Assembly (NCBI GenBank): GCA_902597515.1
Contig: CACJYB010000001.1
Location: forward strand, 1-64,000
Length of the DNA stretch: 64,000 nucleotides
DNA from: an uncultured Pelagibacteraceae bacterium
GTDB taxonomy: Bacteria > Pseudomonadota > Alphaproteobacteria > Pelagibacterales > Pelagibacteraceae
Direction of reading: 5' to 3'
Part shown: positions 8,485-17,789 of the stretch, piece after piece
Numbering within the stretch: position 1 is the stretch's first letter
Layout: each line of letters opens with the position of its first letter
Program-made: the position numbers and the translations under genes
Notes under the pieces: model-generated
Databases searched by the model: none
What the model was told of the DNA's origin: nothing
The model's input: only the letters and a program-made list of their open reading frames with translations

Positions 8485-11327
8485 TAATGCAATCCTTTCA
8501 GATCTTTTACTATGTCGTTGAATCCTGTCGCAAGTGAGGCTTTAATCATTAAATAATCATTATTATTTAAATCTTTTCTGATCAATTCAATAATTTGAGA
8601 TTTATTTAATAAAACTCGACCTTTTTTGGCTTTTGAGATACTTTCAAATATTATTGATGCCATTTTACCTTTCACAAATACTTTATCTATTTTGGTTTGA
8701 TTAATTATTGGAGCAATAGATTTGTGAAGTTTTTTAGAATGACTACCAAGCTCCAACATGTCTCCAATTAGTAAATATTTCTTTGATGTTTTTGAGTCTA
8801 TTTTATTAAAATTTTTTATCGCTGATTTTAATGATAGAGGATTTGAATTATAACTTTGATCAATTAAATTAATTTTTTTATTATCAATTTTTACTACAGA
8901 ATGATCTCCCCGTCCCCCTGGGATTTTAAAATTAAGAAAAATATTTTCATTAAGTTTAAATATATTTTTATATATACTAACAACCGCTAAAGCAGCAAGT
9001 ATATTGTATAAATTATTTTGAAAATCGTCAGATACTGTGAAATTCTTTTTTTTATTATTTAACTTAATATTAATTTTAAATTTTTTTCCAAAAGCTTTTG
9101 TATTAATTAATTTAATATCTGCTCTCTGATTTTTAATACCAAAAGAAACTACATTAATTTTCTTTTCTTTGGCAATTTTTTTATGCAATCGAAAATGACC
9201 ATCATCTGCATTTAATACAACATAACCATAAGGTTTTATGTTGTTAATAATTTCAGATTTTGCTAAAGCAATTTGCTTAATATTTTTAAAATTTTTAGCA
9301 TGTGCATAATTTATGTTTGTTATCACTCCAACATCTGGTTCTATAATTTTTGATAAATAATCAATTTCACCCTTTTTATCCATTCCAACTTCTAAAATTC
9401 CAAACTCATCATTTTGTTTAAAATTAAAAAGACTCAAAGGAACCCCAAATTTATTGTTGTAAGATTTTGGAGAAATACTTACTTTGGTAATTTTACTTAA
9501 TAAACTGCCCAGCAATTCTTTAAGTGTAGTTTTGCCACAACTACCTGTGATAGCTATAATATTTGTATCAATACTTTTTCTAAAAGTTTTTGAAATATCT
9601 GTTAAGAATTTTAAAGTATTTTTTACTTTAATCTGACGACTTTTATTTAAGTTATTTTGAAATCTGTTTACTACAGCCAACGATGCTTTTCTATTGAATG
9701 ATTGTGCAACAAATTTATTACCATCATTTTTTTTTCCTTTAATAGCAAAAAAAATATCATTTCTGGTAACTTCTTGAGAATTAATTCTTGCTGTTTTTAA
9801 AGATGTGGAGGTGGACAATTTTTTAATTTTAGCTGTATCTTTAATTATATTTAATTTTAAATTATTTGATAAATTATTATTTTTATTCTTAATAGTATTT
9901 AAAATTACTTTTCTATCTGAAAAGAAAATTTTCTTATTTCCAATATCTTGTGTTTTCTCATGGCCTTTTCCAGCGACTAACAAAATATCACCTGAATTCA
10001 AATTATGAATAGCTTTTTTTATTGCTATTGCTCTATTAGAAATTTCTGTAATTCTTTTTTTTTTGATTCCTTTTTTTATATCTCTTCTTATTTTTTGAGG
10101 ATTTTCAAATCTAGGATTATCATTTGTAAGAATGATACTATCTGCAAATTCACTAGCTATTTTCCCCATTTTTGATCTTTTATTTTGATCCCTATTTCCC
10201 CCACAACCAAATAGAACTGTGATTGCTTTGTTAGGAAATTGTTCTCTAAGATTTAGAAGACAGGTTTTTAAAGCATCAGGTGTATGAGCATAATCAAGAA
10301 TTACTTTTGATTGATTTTTAATTTTACCAATTTTTTCGAACCTTCCCTCAACTGGTTTTAATTTTGGAATTGTATTTAAAATTTTATCTAAACTAATACC
10401 GCTATATTTTGCTGCAATTATTGCCATTAAAACATTTTTTAATTGTATTTTTCCAATTAAATTTAAATTTATATCCCTTATTGAGCTATTTAATTTAAAT
10501 CTAAGAAATTGACCCTCTCCTTTGAAATTATGAGATAAAAGTTTTAGATTATTTTTCTCATCATTAAGTGCATACAATTTTAATTTCTTATTAATTGCGA
10601 TTTTTTTTATGTTTTTAAACTCAGGTATTAATTTATCTGTAATTACATTTCCTTTTCTTGAGATTAGGTTTTCAAATAAATAAAGTTTTGCATTTAAATA
10701 GTTTTTTAAATTTTTATGGTAATCAAGATGATCCTGAGATAGATTAGTAAATATACCTGAATTAAACTTTAAACCATCTAATCTATTTTGTTTTAAACCA
10801 TGGCTTGAAGCTTCCATAATTACATTTTCTATTTTTTGTTCTTTTAACTTACTTAATATTTTAGCTAATTTGATTGGATCTATTGTGGTATTAGATAAAT
10901 TCAAATTAATACTTTTTGATTTAACACCTAATGTGCCAATTGAAGCACCTTTTTTATTATTTAATTTTAATATTTGATAATAAAAATCTACAACTGATGA
11001 TTTTCCGTTTGTGCCGGTAACTGCAATTAAATTTTTTGGTTTTTTATTATAAATTTTAAAAGCTGTTTCAGCTAATAATTTTCTTACATTATTTGTATGG
11101 ATATACAAAATTCCATTTTGGAATGGATTTGTTTTTGTTTCGCTTACAATAATTTTAGATCCTTTTTTAATAGCTTTAGGTATAAATTTATTACCATCAA
11201 TACTATTTCCTTTAATTGCAAAAAAAATATTATTTTTTTTAATACTCTTTGTGTTAAATGATATTCCTGAAAAAGAAAAATTTTTATAATTTTTATTTAT
11301 TTTATGAAAGTAGTTTCCTAGAAGCAT
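8484..11327 (-). CDS. murE-murF: Fused MurE-MurF peptidoglycan ligase
   Basis: One 947-residue frame holds two complete Mur ligases in tandem. Residues 1 to about 480 are MurE, adding meso-diaminopimelate: FNTKSIKKNNIFFA, P-loop TGTNGKS at 104-110, DHLDYH, and the DNPR motif that marks DAP specificity. Residues about 490-947 are MurF, adding D-Ala-D-Ala: NSQEVTRNDIFFAIKG, P-loop ITGSCGKTTLK, and DQSYNSNPLSLK. No stop or frameshift separates them, so the fusion looks genuine. It removes one translational junction between two consecutive pathway steps. MurE-MurF fusions are known in a few other bacteria. The gene lies 2 bp after ftsI. Confidence 0.96.
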   Translation of the reverse strand: MLLGNYFHKINKNYKNFSFSGISFNTKSIKKNNIFFAIKGNSIDGNKFIPKAIKKGSKIIVSETKTNPFQNGILYIHTNNVRKLLAETAFKIYNKKPKNLIAVTGTNGKSSVVDFYYQILKLNNKKGASIGTLGVKSKSINLNLSNTTIDPIKLAKILSKLKEQKIENVIMEASSHGLKQNRLDGLKFNSGIFTNLSQDHLDYHKNLKNYLNAKLYLFENLISRKGNVITDKLIPEFKNIKKIAINKKLKLYALNDEKNNLKLLSHNFKGEGQFLRFKLNSSIRDINLNLIGKIQLKNVLMAIIAAKYSGISLDKILNTIPKLKPVEGRFEKIGKIKNQSKVILDYAHTPDALKTCLLNLREQFPNKAITVLFGCGGNRDQNKRSKMGKIASEFADSIILTNDNPRFENPQKIRRDIKKGIKKKRITEISNRAIAIKKAIHNLNSGDILLVAGKGHEKTQDIGNKKIFFSDRKVILNTIKNKNNNLSNNLKLNIIKDTAKIKKLSTSTSLKTARINSQEVTRNDIFFAIKGKKNDGNKFVAQSFNRKASLAVVNRFQNNLNKSRQIKVKNTLKFLTDISKTFRKSIDTNIIAITGSCGKTTLKELLGSLLSKITKVSISPKSYNNKFGVPLSLFNFKQNDEFGILEVGMDKKGEIDYLSKIIEPDVGVITNINYAHAKNFKNIKQIALAKSEIINNIKPYGYVVLNADDGHFRLHKKIAKEKKINVVSFGIKNQRADIKLINTKAFGKKFKINIKLNNKKKNFTVSDDFQNNLYNILAALAVVSIYKNIFKLNENIFLNFKIPGGRGDHSVVKIDNKKINLIDQSYNSNPLSLKSAIKNFNKIDSKTSKKYLLIGDMLELGSHSKKLHKSIAPIINQTKIDKVFVKGKMASIIFESISKAKKGRVLLNKSQIIELIRKDLNNNDYLMIKASLATGFNDIVKDLKGLH

Positions 11328-11329
11328 AA

Positions 11330-13021
11330 TTAATTAACCTCTATATATTTTGTGGCTAAAATAGGCCCAATTTTATCTATGACTTTTCCTGCTACCTCTA
11401 CTGAAGTCCAGCCAGCTGTATTATAAAGTGTACCCTTCCACCCTCCTTTTCGGTGTCTATACTTATAATAATAATCTTTAGATTTTTTTGGAGTATCTAG
11501 CATTACAACAAAAACAAATTGTGGATTTGATGTGGGAAAAATGGAGGCAAAAGTATTTATTTTTGCCTCAGAATATGCTCCTCCTTCAGGTTGATCAGCG
11601 GTTCCTGTTTTTCCACCAATTTCATAATTCTGAACATCTGCAAATTTAGCTGTCCCTTCCTCAGTATTTACAATTTTTCTTAAAGCGCTAACAACTTGTT
11701 CTGAAATACCTTTGTTTAATATTCTTTTATTTTTTTTATTAAAATTATTTTCTTTATAAATTAATGTTGGCTTAATTTCATACCCACCATTAGATAAAAC
11801 AGAATAACCTTTTGCTAATTGAAGAATTGTAGTAGCTATTCCATGTCCAAAAGAAGCTGTAGCTAATCTGCATTTTCCAAAATCATAATTTTTTTGAGGA
11901 GCAACTTCTTCAATATCAAAATCAATATCACTTAACACGCCAACTTTTTCTAAAAATAATTTAAATTTTTCTGAGCCAACCTTTTGGGCAATTTTTACTG
12001 ATCCTATATTTCCAGATCTAACAAAAATTTGCTCTGCGGTTAAATCTGATGGTATTTCATTGTCGTACTCACCTATTCTGTATTTGTCGCATTTAATTGA
12101 TTTGGGTAAATCTAAAAATTCAGTCTCTGGTTTAATTACCTTCTCATTTAAAGCGCTAGCAAAAGTAAATGCTTTAAATACAGACCCAAGTTCATATGTT
12201 CCTTTAGTTACCCTGTTAATATAATTTACATCTGTAATATTTTGTCTTTCATTTGGATTAAAATCTGGCAAAGAAACTAATGATAAAATATTGCCATTAT
12301 TAACATCCATTAAAATGGCTGCACTACCTTTGCTTTTAAAAATTTCCTGATATTTAATTAATTCTTTTCTAATTAAAAATTGAATATCCTTATCTAATGT
12401 AAGTTTAATTGACTCTTTAGATTTCCTTAGTTCATCATTTAACGATTTTTCTAATCCAGAAATACCATTATTATCATCATCTATCTGACCTAAAACGTGA
12501 CTAAAAAGATTTTTTTGTGGATACATTCTTAAAACCCTTTCTTCTGGAACTAAAGATTTGTCCCCTAATTTCATTATTTTTTCATAATTTTCCTCTGAAA
12601 TTTTCTTCTCTAAATAAAAAAATTTTTTAGTTTTTATTTTTTTTTTAATTTCATCAAAATTTTTATCAGGAAAAATAATATTTAAACTTAGAAGTAATTT
12701 TTTTTCATTGATTATATCTGAAGTTTTTAAACCAATATCAATCGATTTAACTGTCTTAGCTAAATAATTTCCATTAATATCTATTATGTCTGCTCGATAA
12801 AGCTGATTTTTAGATGCGGGAAGATTATTGATTTTTTCTAATTTACTCTTTCGTGAACCTAAGTGAACTAGGTGTATCATGTAAATTAAATATATAATAA
12901 AAAAAACAAAGAAAATAAAAGCCACACGATTAAATTGAATATTTAATCCATTTTCTTTTTTCTTAAATGTAAAATCACTTTTATAGTCCTCTATAGTTAA
13001 TTTCGATTTATTATCAGCCAT
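11330..13021 (-). CDS. ftsI: Division-specific transpeptidase FtsI (PBP3)
   Basis: Crosslinks septal peptidoglycan in the periplasm. The 563-residue class B penicillin-binding protein has a cytoplasmic tail of about 30 residues and one membrane anchor at about 31-52. A dimerisation domain starts at RADIIDINGNYLAKT. The transpeptidase domain carries SxxK as S280-V-F-K283, the SGN triad in RSGNIGS near 333 and KTG in GGKTGTADQP near 468. Its start shares a base with the ftsL stop (TAATG). Confidence 0.96.
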   Translation of the reverse strand: MADNKSKLTIEDYKSDFTFKKKENGLNIQFNRVAFIFFVFFIIYLIYMIHLVHLGSRKSKLEKINNLPASKNQLYRADIIDINGNYLAKTVKSIDIGLKTSDIINEKKLLLSLNIIFPDKNFDEIKKKIKTKKFFYLEKKISEENYEKIMKLGDKSLVPEERVLRMYPQKNLFSHVLGQIDDDNNGISGLEKSLNDELRKSKESIKLTLDKDIQFLIRKELIKYQEIFKSKGSAAILMDVNNGNILSLVSLPDFNPNERQNITDVNYINRVTKGTYELGSVFKAFTFASALNEKVIKPETEFLDLPKSIKCDKYRIGEYDNEIPSDLTAEQIFVRSGNIGSVKIAQKVGSEKFKLFLEKVGVLSDIDFDIEEVAPQKNYDFGKCRLATASFGHGIATTILQLAKGYSVLSNGGYEIKPTLIYKENNFNKKNKRILNKGISEQVVSALRKIVNTEEGTAKFADVQNYEIGGKTGTADQPEGGAYSEAKINTFASIFPTSNPQFVFVVMLDTPKKSKDYYYKYRHRKGGWKGTLYNTAGWTSVEVAGKVIDKIGPILATKYIEVN

Positions 13022-13326
13022 TACTCTTTAATAATTTTAAAATTTTGAATTTTATTTATATCATTTGAAATATTGTAGATTTTTATGTCGTTTATATTTT
13101 TTTGAATTAACTCATCCTCAAAATACTGAGACTGATATTCAAGTAATCTTTCTGCAGAGCTTAAATAATCATGCTCTAAGGATACATTCCCAAATTCAGA
13201 ATTTAAAACTCTAATATTCTCTTTTACTGCAAATATTTCATCTTCAATTTGTTTAGTCGTATTTTTTATTATTGCAGTTGATAGAACTAAAAAAAAAATC
13301 ACTAGAGCTAAAACAAACTTTTTCAC
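13021..13326 (-). CDS. ftsL: FtsL-like division protein
   Basis: A 101-residue bitopic protein with one N-terminal membrane segment (about 3-19) followed by a short heptad-like periplasmic helix, the FtsL layout. FtsL recruits FtsI/FtsW together with FtsB and FtsQ. Sequence conservation in this family is poor, so the name relies on size, topology and its place between rsmH and ftsI. It overlaps both neighbours (4 bp ATGA with rsmH, TAATG with ftsI). Confidence 0.8.
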   Translation of the reverse strand: MKKFVLALVIFFLVLSTAIIKNTTKQIEDEIFAVKENIRVLNSEFGNVSLEHDYLSSAERLLEYQSQYFEDELIQKNINDIKIYNISNDINKIQNFKIIKE

Positions 13327-14333
13327 AGTTTGTCTCCGTAATTTTCAATTTCAATATAATTTCTGAATTTCTTCTCTATATCGGTATCAAAATTATAAAA
13401 ATCAGTTTTTTTTATTGCGTATCTAAATTTAGCAGATCTAGATGGTGGGTTTTCGCTTACCTCTTCTTCTGAGGGAGTTATTGGTTTTTTTTGAATTAAA
13501 TTAAATAATGTATCTTCTTGTTTCACAACAGGGCTATATCGTGAAATACTTTTGTTTTCAGAGAGACTTTTAAAAAAATATTTTACTATTTTATCCTCTA
13601 AAGAATGAAATGTAACTACGCCTAAAACACCTCCTTTTTTTAAAACTTTAGTGGCATTTATAAGACCATAAATTAATTCACTTATTTCTTTATTTACAAA
13701 TATTCTAAGTGCCTGAAAAACTTTGGTCGCATTATGAACTTTAAAATTTTTTCTTTTTTTAGATTTATCAATAATTTCAACTAATGATTTAGTATCAAGT
13801 TGATTTTTAGATCTTTCTTTTATGATATTTCGTGCAATAAATTTTGCCTCTTTTTCATCTCCAAAAAATTTAAAAATTATTTCTAATTTCTTTTCATCAA
13901 GTTTATTGATGACATCTTCTGCAGAATAACTATTTAATCCTAGCTGCATATTTAATTTACCAGTATTATCGAATGACAATCCTTTTTGTGGGTCTTTTAT
14001 TTGAGTGTAGGAATAACCAAGATCAAAAATTACTCCTCTTATATTTTCGTTTTTAAGTTTTAAATTACTTAATTGACTAAATTTAATATTTTTAAATATA
14101 AATCTATCCTCAAAATTTTCTTTTAATTGATTGGCTATTTTTTCACTCTCTTTATCTCTATCAAGAGCAATTACATTTGTATTTTCAAAATCTAGAATTT
14201 TTTTGGAATACCCGCCTTGACCGAAAGTACAATCTATAAATGTGCCACCATGTTGAGGGGAAATAACGCTAATAATTTCTTTTAGCAGTACCGGATAATG
14301 TTTTTGCATTTTCGGTACAATGGTGGCGTCCAT
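13323..14333 (-). CDS. rsmH: 16S rRNA m4C1402 methyltransferase RsmH (MraW)
   Basis: Methylates N4 of C1402 in the ribosomal P site. The protein of up to 336 residues has [13 protein letters not shown] at the start, the SAM loop [19 protein letters not shown], the LRIFVNKE helix and [14 protein letters not shown] keep the 14333 start because AAGAGA lies just upstream of it; an internal ATG at 14309 would remove eight residues and has no such site. It lies 18 bp after ftsZ, whereas in most bacteria it directly follows mraZ. Confidence 0.95.
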   Translation of the reverse strand: MDATIVPKMQKHYPVLLKEIISVISPQHGGTFIDCTFGQGGYSKKILDFENTNVIALDRDKESEKIANQLKENFEDRFIFKNIKFSQLSNLKLKNENIRGVIFDLGYSYTQIKDPQKGLSFDNTGKLNMQLGLNSYSAEDVINKLDEKKLEIIFKFFGDEKEAKFIARNIIKERSKNQLDTKSLVEIIDKSKKRKNFKVHNATKVFQALRIFVNKEISELIYGLINATKVLKKGGVLGVVTFHSLEDKIVKYFFKSLSENKSISRYSPVVKQEDTLFNLIQKKPITPSEEEVSENPPSRSAKFRYAIKKTDFYNFDTDIEKKFRNYIEIENYGDKL

Positions 14334-14351
14334 TTATCTCTTGGAAGACCA

Positions 14352-15833
14352 TTAATTTTTTTGTCTTCTTAAGAATGCTGGTATCTCAAGATCATCTTCT
14401 TCCTCTTCCTCTGAATTTAATAAATCTTCAGGGCTTGAATTATCAGATTCTGAACTAAATAAATCTGGTGCGTCTGAGTCAACTCCGAATTCTTTTAAAT
14501 CATTAGAAGTTTCTTCTTCGCTGTTAATATCTTGATGATCTTCATGATTGGTTTCCAAAGCTTCTTGTGCAAAAGATTTTTCCATTTCATTAACAGAATT
14601 ATCTTCAACTATACTTTCACTTTCCATGCTAGTATTTTCAACAACTTCTTCATTCATCATTTGATTATGAGAGTTTTCAGTTTGTTGTTCTTGTATAATC
14701 TCATTTTCAAGCTTTAAAGCATTAGCACCATGTGTAATGGGGCTTGAAGCTGTTGTGTTTGAAAAATTAAATGATTGAGAGGATCCCATATTTGAAAAAT
14801 CGGAGTAACCAGGGTTACGATTTTGAATTCGATGAACCATGTTTACAACAGATTTTGACTCAGGTTGCTGACCATCTAATGAGGTTGCAACAATTGAAAC
14901 TCTCATCTTGCCATCTAATTCTGTGTCAGTAATCGCTCCAATAATTAATTCTGCTTCTGGGTCTACTTCTGCCCTAACTTTATTTACAGCCTCATCAACT
15001 TCAAAAAGTTTAAGATCTTTACCACCAGTAATATTTACTAATAAACCTTTTGCACCTTTTAAAGTATAATCATCTATTAATGGATTACTGATTGCCATTT
15101 CCGCAGCTTTAAGAGCTCTACCTTCTCCTTCAGCTTCTCCAGTTCCCATCATAGCTTTACCCATGGCCGCCATAACAGTTTCGACATCAGCAAAATCTAA
15201 GTTGATTAAACCAGGTCTGACCATTAAATCTGTTATACTTTGTACGCCATGCATCAAAACATTGTTTGAAAGATTAAACGATTCTTCAAAAGTTGTTTGT
15301 TCATTTGCAATTTTAAACAGATTTTGATTTGGAATAACAATTATTGTATCTACATGTTTTCTCAGTTCTTCCAAACCTTGTTGTGCTCTTCTCATTCTAG
15401 AGGGGCCTTCATATAAAAATGGAAGAGTCACAACACCTACGGTTAAGATATTTAATTCTTTAGCAGCTCTTGCGATGACGTGAGCAGCACCAGTGCCCGT
15501 TCCACCACCCATACCAGCTGCAATAAAAACCATATTTGCACCTTGAAGTGTATTTACAATTTCATTTAAAGATTCATCAGCTGCAGCTTGTCCAATATCA
15601 AGTTTTGCACCTGCTCCTAAACCTTTTGTTAAATTTAAACCAATTTGAATTCTTGTTTTTGCTTTACTTAGCTTTAAATCTTGAGCATCAGTATTTACAG
15701 CAATAAATTCTACTCCTTGCAGATTATTTTCAATCATTTCATTTATTGCATTTCCACCTGCTCCACCAACTCCTAATACTAGTAATCGTGGTTGTAACTC
15801 TTTAATTTCTGGTGCTTTAAAGTTAATTGTCAT
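14352..15833 (-). CDS. ftsZ: Cell division GTPase FtsZ
   Basis: Tubulin-like GTPase that forms the Z ring. About 493 residues from the ATG at 15833-15831: the [12 protein letters not shown] loop (19-30), the GTP signature GGGTGTG at 109-115, [14 protein letters not shown], a long Asn/Glu/Ser-rich linker (about 340-475), and the C-terminal peptide [10 protein letters not shown] that binds FtsA. An ATG 15 bp upstream (15848) is in frame, but the purine-rich site GAGGGG then falls inside the coding region, so the downstream ATG is preferred. That site lies in the last codons of mraZ. The position second in the operon, before rsmH, is unusual. Confidence 0.97.
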   Translation of the reverse strand: MTINFKAPEIKELQPRLLVLGVGGAGGNAINEMIENNLQGVEFIAVNTDAQDLKLSKAKTRIQIGLNLTKGLGAGAKLDIGQAAADESLNEIVNTLQGANMVFIAAGMGGGTGTGAAHVIARAAKELNILTVGVVTLPFLYEGPSRMRRAQQGLEELRKHVDTIIVIPNQNLFKIANEQTTFEESFNLSNNVLMHGVQSITDLMVRPGLINLDFADVETVMAAMGKAMMGTGEAEGEGRALKAAEMAISNPLIDDYTLKGAKGLLVNITGGKDLKLFEVDEAVNKVRAEVDPEAELIIGAITDTELDGKMRVSIVATSLDGQQPESKSVVNMVHRIQNRNPGYSDFSNMGSSQSFNFSNTTASSPITHGANALKLENEIIQEQQTENSHNQMMNEEVVENTSMESESIVEDNSVNEMEKSFAQEALETNHEDHQDINSEEETSNDLKEFGVDSDAPDLFSSESDNSSPEDLLNSEEEEEDDLEIPAFLRRQKN

Positions 15834-15834
15834 C

Positions 15835-16302
15835 TTATTTCCCCTCATTGTTGTTTAAGTGTTTTTCCCATTTAAGACTTGCTCGATTTATATTTGCCTT
15901 TTTTCTTGCTGATGTCTTAAATCTTTCAAATGCTGCTGGTTCCCATATTTGGAATGTTTGACCTTGACCAACAAATAACATGCTATTTTTTATTTTTGCA
16001 TGTTTCAGTAATTTTGATGAAAGTGAAATTCTACCTTCACTATCAAATTGTAAATTAGTACTTTCTGCTAATATTGATGTGGCAAAGTAATCTCTTTTTT
16101 CCTCAAAAGGATTTAAAGAGTCAATTGCTGAAGAAATTTTTTCAATTCTATCTTGAGAACATGCTTCTATTGAAGAATTATTAAAAGATGGATAACAAAT
16201 AACACCGTTATAACCTAAGTTTGATAAATATGACCTGAAACTAGCAGGCACTGACACTCTCCCCTTTTTGTCCAATTTGTTCTCGTAAGTAGATAAAAAC
16301 AT
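15835..16302 (-). CDS. mraZ: Transcriptional regulator MraZ
   Basis: AbrB/SpoVT-fold DNA-binding protein that in other bacteria represses its own dcw operon. The 155 residues contain the two expected swapped-hairpin repeats: [16 protein letters not shown] near residue 11 and [16 protein letters not shown] near residue 88. It is the first gene of the operon and lies directly behind three TGGG boxes, its expected binding sites. Its terminal codons AAT GAG GGG AAA TAA also supply the ribosome site for ftsZ. Confidence 0.96.
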   Translation of the reverse strand: MFLSTYENKLDKKGRVSVPASFRSYLSNLGYNGVICYPSFNNSSIEACSQDRIEKISSAIDSLNPFEEKRDYFATSILAESTNLQFDSEGRISLSSKLLKHAKIKNSMLFVGQGQTFQIWEPAAFERFKTSARKKANINRASLKWEKHLNNNEGK

Positions 16303-16330
16303 ATATTTTTAAATTTATAAATTCCATAAT

Positions 16331-16355
16331 TGGGAATATATGGGAATATATGGGT
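16331..16355 (+). promoter_or_regulatory. MraZ operator: three TGGGN boxes at 10-bp spacing
   Basis: TGGGA, TGGGA and TGGGT begin at 16331, 16341 and 16351, separated by ATATA each time. Direct TGGGN repeats with 5-bp spacers are the known MraZ recognition pattern (Escherichia coli, mollicutes). The boxes read on the plus strand, opposite to mraZ. They cover the -10 hexamer and the start of transcription, which fits autorepression. Confidence 0.88.
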
Positions 16356-16373
16356 ATTTAAAATGATAGTCAA
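16345..16373 (-). promoter_or_regulatory. Promoter of the mraZ-ftsZ-dcw operon
   Basis: On the minus strand TTGACT (16373-16368) is followed after exactly 17 bp by TATATT (16350-16345), five and four of six consensus bases. The -10 hexamer lies between MraZ boxes. Expected transcript start is near 16338, giving a leader of about 35 bases before mraZ. I see no other good promoter before ftsZ. Confidence 0.75.
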
Positions 16374-16559
16374 ACCCTGAATTTAGTTATATTTTGCTTA
16401 TAGATATTGTTTTTTTTAATACTTAAATTTATTTAAGACCTCTTTCCATAGCTGATTTGCTTTCTATGAAAAAGTGAAAAAGAAGAACATAAGCGACTCA
16501 ATAATGAATCAAAATAGGAACATATATTTAGTTTAAAGTTTTATGACGTGAATAAGTTT
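16374..16559. other. Intergenic region between rnpB and the mraZ promoter
   Basis: About 185 bp without a credible reading frame. Two GANTC sites lie 11 bp apart (GACTC at 16495 and GAATC at 16506), possible targets of the CcrM methylase encoded later in the window. No strong hairpin with a T-run was found downstream of rnpB. Confidence 0.4.
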
Positions 16560-16914
16560 GCCAGATAAACTATAAGCCGGGTTCTGTCATTTAAACCTAT
16601 CATTTGTCTAGGCTTAAGATCACTCTTAAGCTCAAGCAACTAACCCTGATGACTAGCCAAGGACGGCTTTTAGTTTTTCAACAATGTCATCTCTACTTAG
16701 TCTTGCTCCCAGTGGGGTTTTCCAGCATTCATTGTTACCAATAGAACCGGTGCGCTCTTACCACACCTTTTCACCCTTGCCATGTTATGGCGGTTTATTT
16801 TCTGTGGCACTATCCCTAGGGTTTCCCCCGCCAGGTATTACCTGGCACTGTGTCCTTGTAGAGCCCGGACTTTCCTCTTTAAAATAATTTAAAGCGATAA
16901 GTCATTTATCTGGC
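16560..16914 (-). ncRNA. rnpB: RNase P RNA (M1-type)
   Basis: Catalytic RNA of RNase P, which matures tRNA 5' ends. On the minus strand the universal blocks are plain: GAGGAAAGTCCGGGCTC near the 5' end, CGGGGGAAACCC..., a central region, and CAGAACCCGGCTTATAG near the 3' end. The P1 helix is formed by GCCAGATAAA (16914-16905) and TTTATCTGGC (16569-16560), which sets the ends to within a few bases. The size of about 355 nt is normal for a bacterial type A molecule. A 67-codon open frame on the opposite strand here is not a gene. Confidence 0.96.
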
Positions 16915-16920
16915 GCTTAT

Positions 16921-16948
16921 AATCTATAACTTAAGTTAAAATTTTCAA
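16921..16948 (-). promoter_or_regulatory. Probable rnpB promoter
   Basis: TTGAAA (16948-16943) and TAGATT (16926-16921) are separated by 16 bp on the minus strand, with the P1 5' strand starting 7 bp beyond. The match is moderate, but the distance to the RNA 5' end is right and no other candidate is closer. Confidence 0.5.
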
Positions 16949-16961
16949 GAAAAAATCTTTA

Positions 16962-17699
16962 TCATTTAATTAGACTTTTACTTATATTTAAACACTCTTT
17001 ATCAATAATTCCATTCACTAATTCCTGCCTAAATCTTCTCTGAAAAGCTGTTACTAGTTTTGAAAAGTTTTTAGAATTATTGTTAGTATAATAATTGTGA
17101 TAACCAATTTTGAATAAATTTTTAAAAAATATTTTTTTTTCAATTTTTTCAACTCTTTTGTTTCTATTTTTAATAAGTTCACTATTTTCAATTTTATGCC
17201 AATATCCTACTTTTCTTTTAGATAAATACTCCCAAGGAAACTTTTCGCCAGGATCTTTTTTTCTATCAGGTGCAATATCTGAATGGCCTAAAATAAATTT
17301 AGATTTAATTTTATATTTATTAATTAAAAATCTACTTAACTTTAAAATTGAACTAATTTGATTAATAGAAAACTTTTTATATCTATAATTGTGTCCAGGA
17401 TTGCTTATTTCGATACCAATAGAATATTTATTAATAAAACTATAATTTTTCCAATATGAAATTCCTGCGTGCCACGAAATATACAAATCAGGAACTAAAG
17501 TGATTATCTCCCCATTATTTTTGATTAAATAATGGCAACTAACTTTTGATTTTGGATTAGTCAGTCGATCAATGGCATCTTTTTCTTTTTTCATTCCTGT
17601 ATAATGAAAAATAATAAATTTAATTTGACTTGACTTTCTCTTTTTAACATCAAAATTAGGAGAGTAATTTAAGGTTGTATTTATAGTGGATTTAAGCAT
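16962..17699 (-). CDS. N-acetylmuramoyl-L-alanine amidase (AmpD/AmiD family)
   Basis: Zinc amidase that cuts the bond between MurNAc and L-Ala in muropeptides. The 245 residues form an Amidase_2 domain with FHYTG carrying H32, SWHAG at 76-80, GIEISNPG near residue 95 and GHSDIAPDRKKDPG, which provides H139 and D149. H32, H139 and D149 are the expected metal ligands. The C-terminal 60 residues resemble a small helical peptidoglycan-binding region. No signal peptide is visible, so a cytoplasmic recycling role as for AmpD is more likely than an outer-membrane AmiD role. It stands alone upstream of rnpB and is divergent from mlaA. Confidence 0.85.
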   Translation of the reverse strand: MLKSTINTTLNYSPNFDVKKRKSSQIKFIIFHYTGMKKEKDAIDRLTNPKSKVSCHYLIKNNGEIITLVPDLYISWHAGISYWKNYSFINKYSIGIEISNPGHNYRYKKFSINQISSILKLSRFLINKYKIKSKFILGHSDIAPDRKKDPGEKFPWEYLSKRKVGYWHKIENSELIKNRNKRVEKIEKKIFFKNLFKIGYHNYYTNNNSKNFSKLVTAFQRRFRQELVNGIIDKECLNISKSLIK

Positions 17700-17789
17700 A
17701 AATTTTGGCTACTTTATAGACATTTTATTGTCATTTTTTAAAAATATTTCTTAATTTACATTTAAATTTTATATATTATACAAGCGACA

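Noticed and set aside
16684..16887. 67-codon open frame on the plus strand
   Set aside because: It lies wholly inside RNase P RNA on the opposite strand; openness comes from the structured, GC-richer RNA gene.
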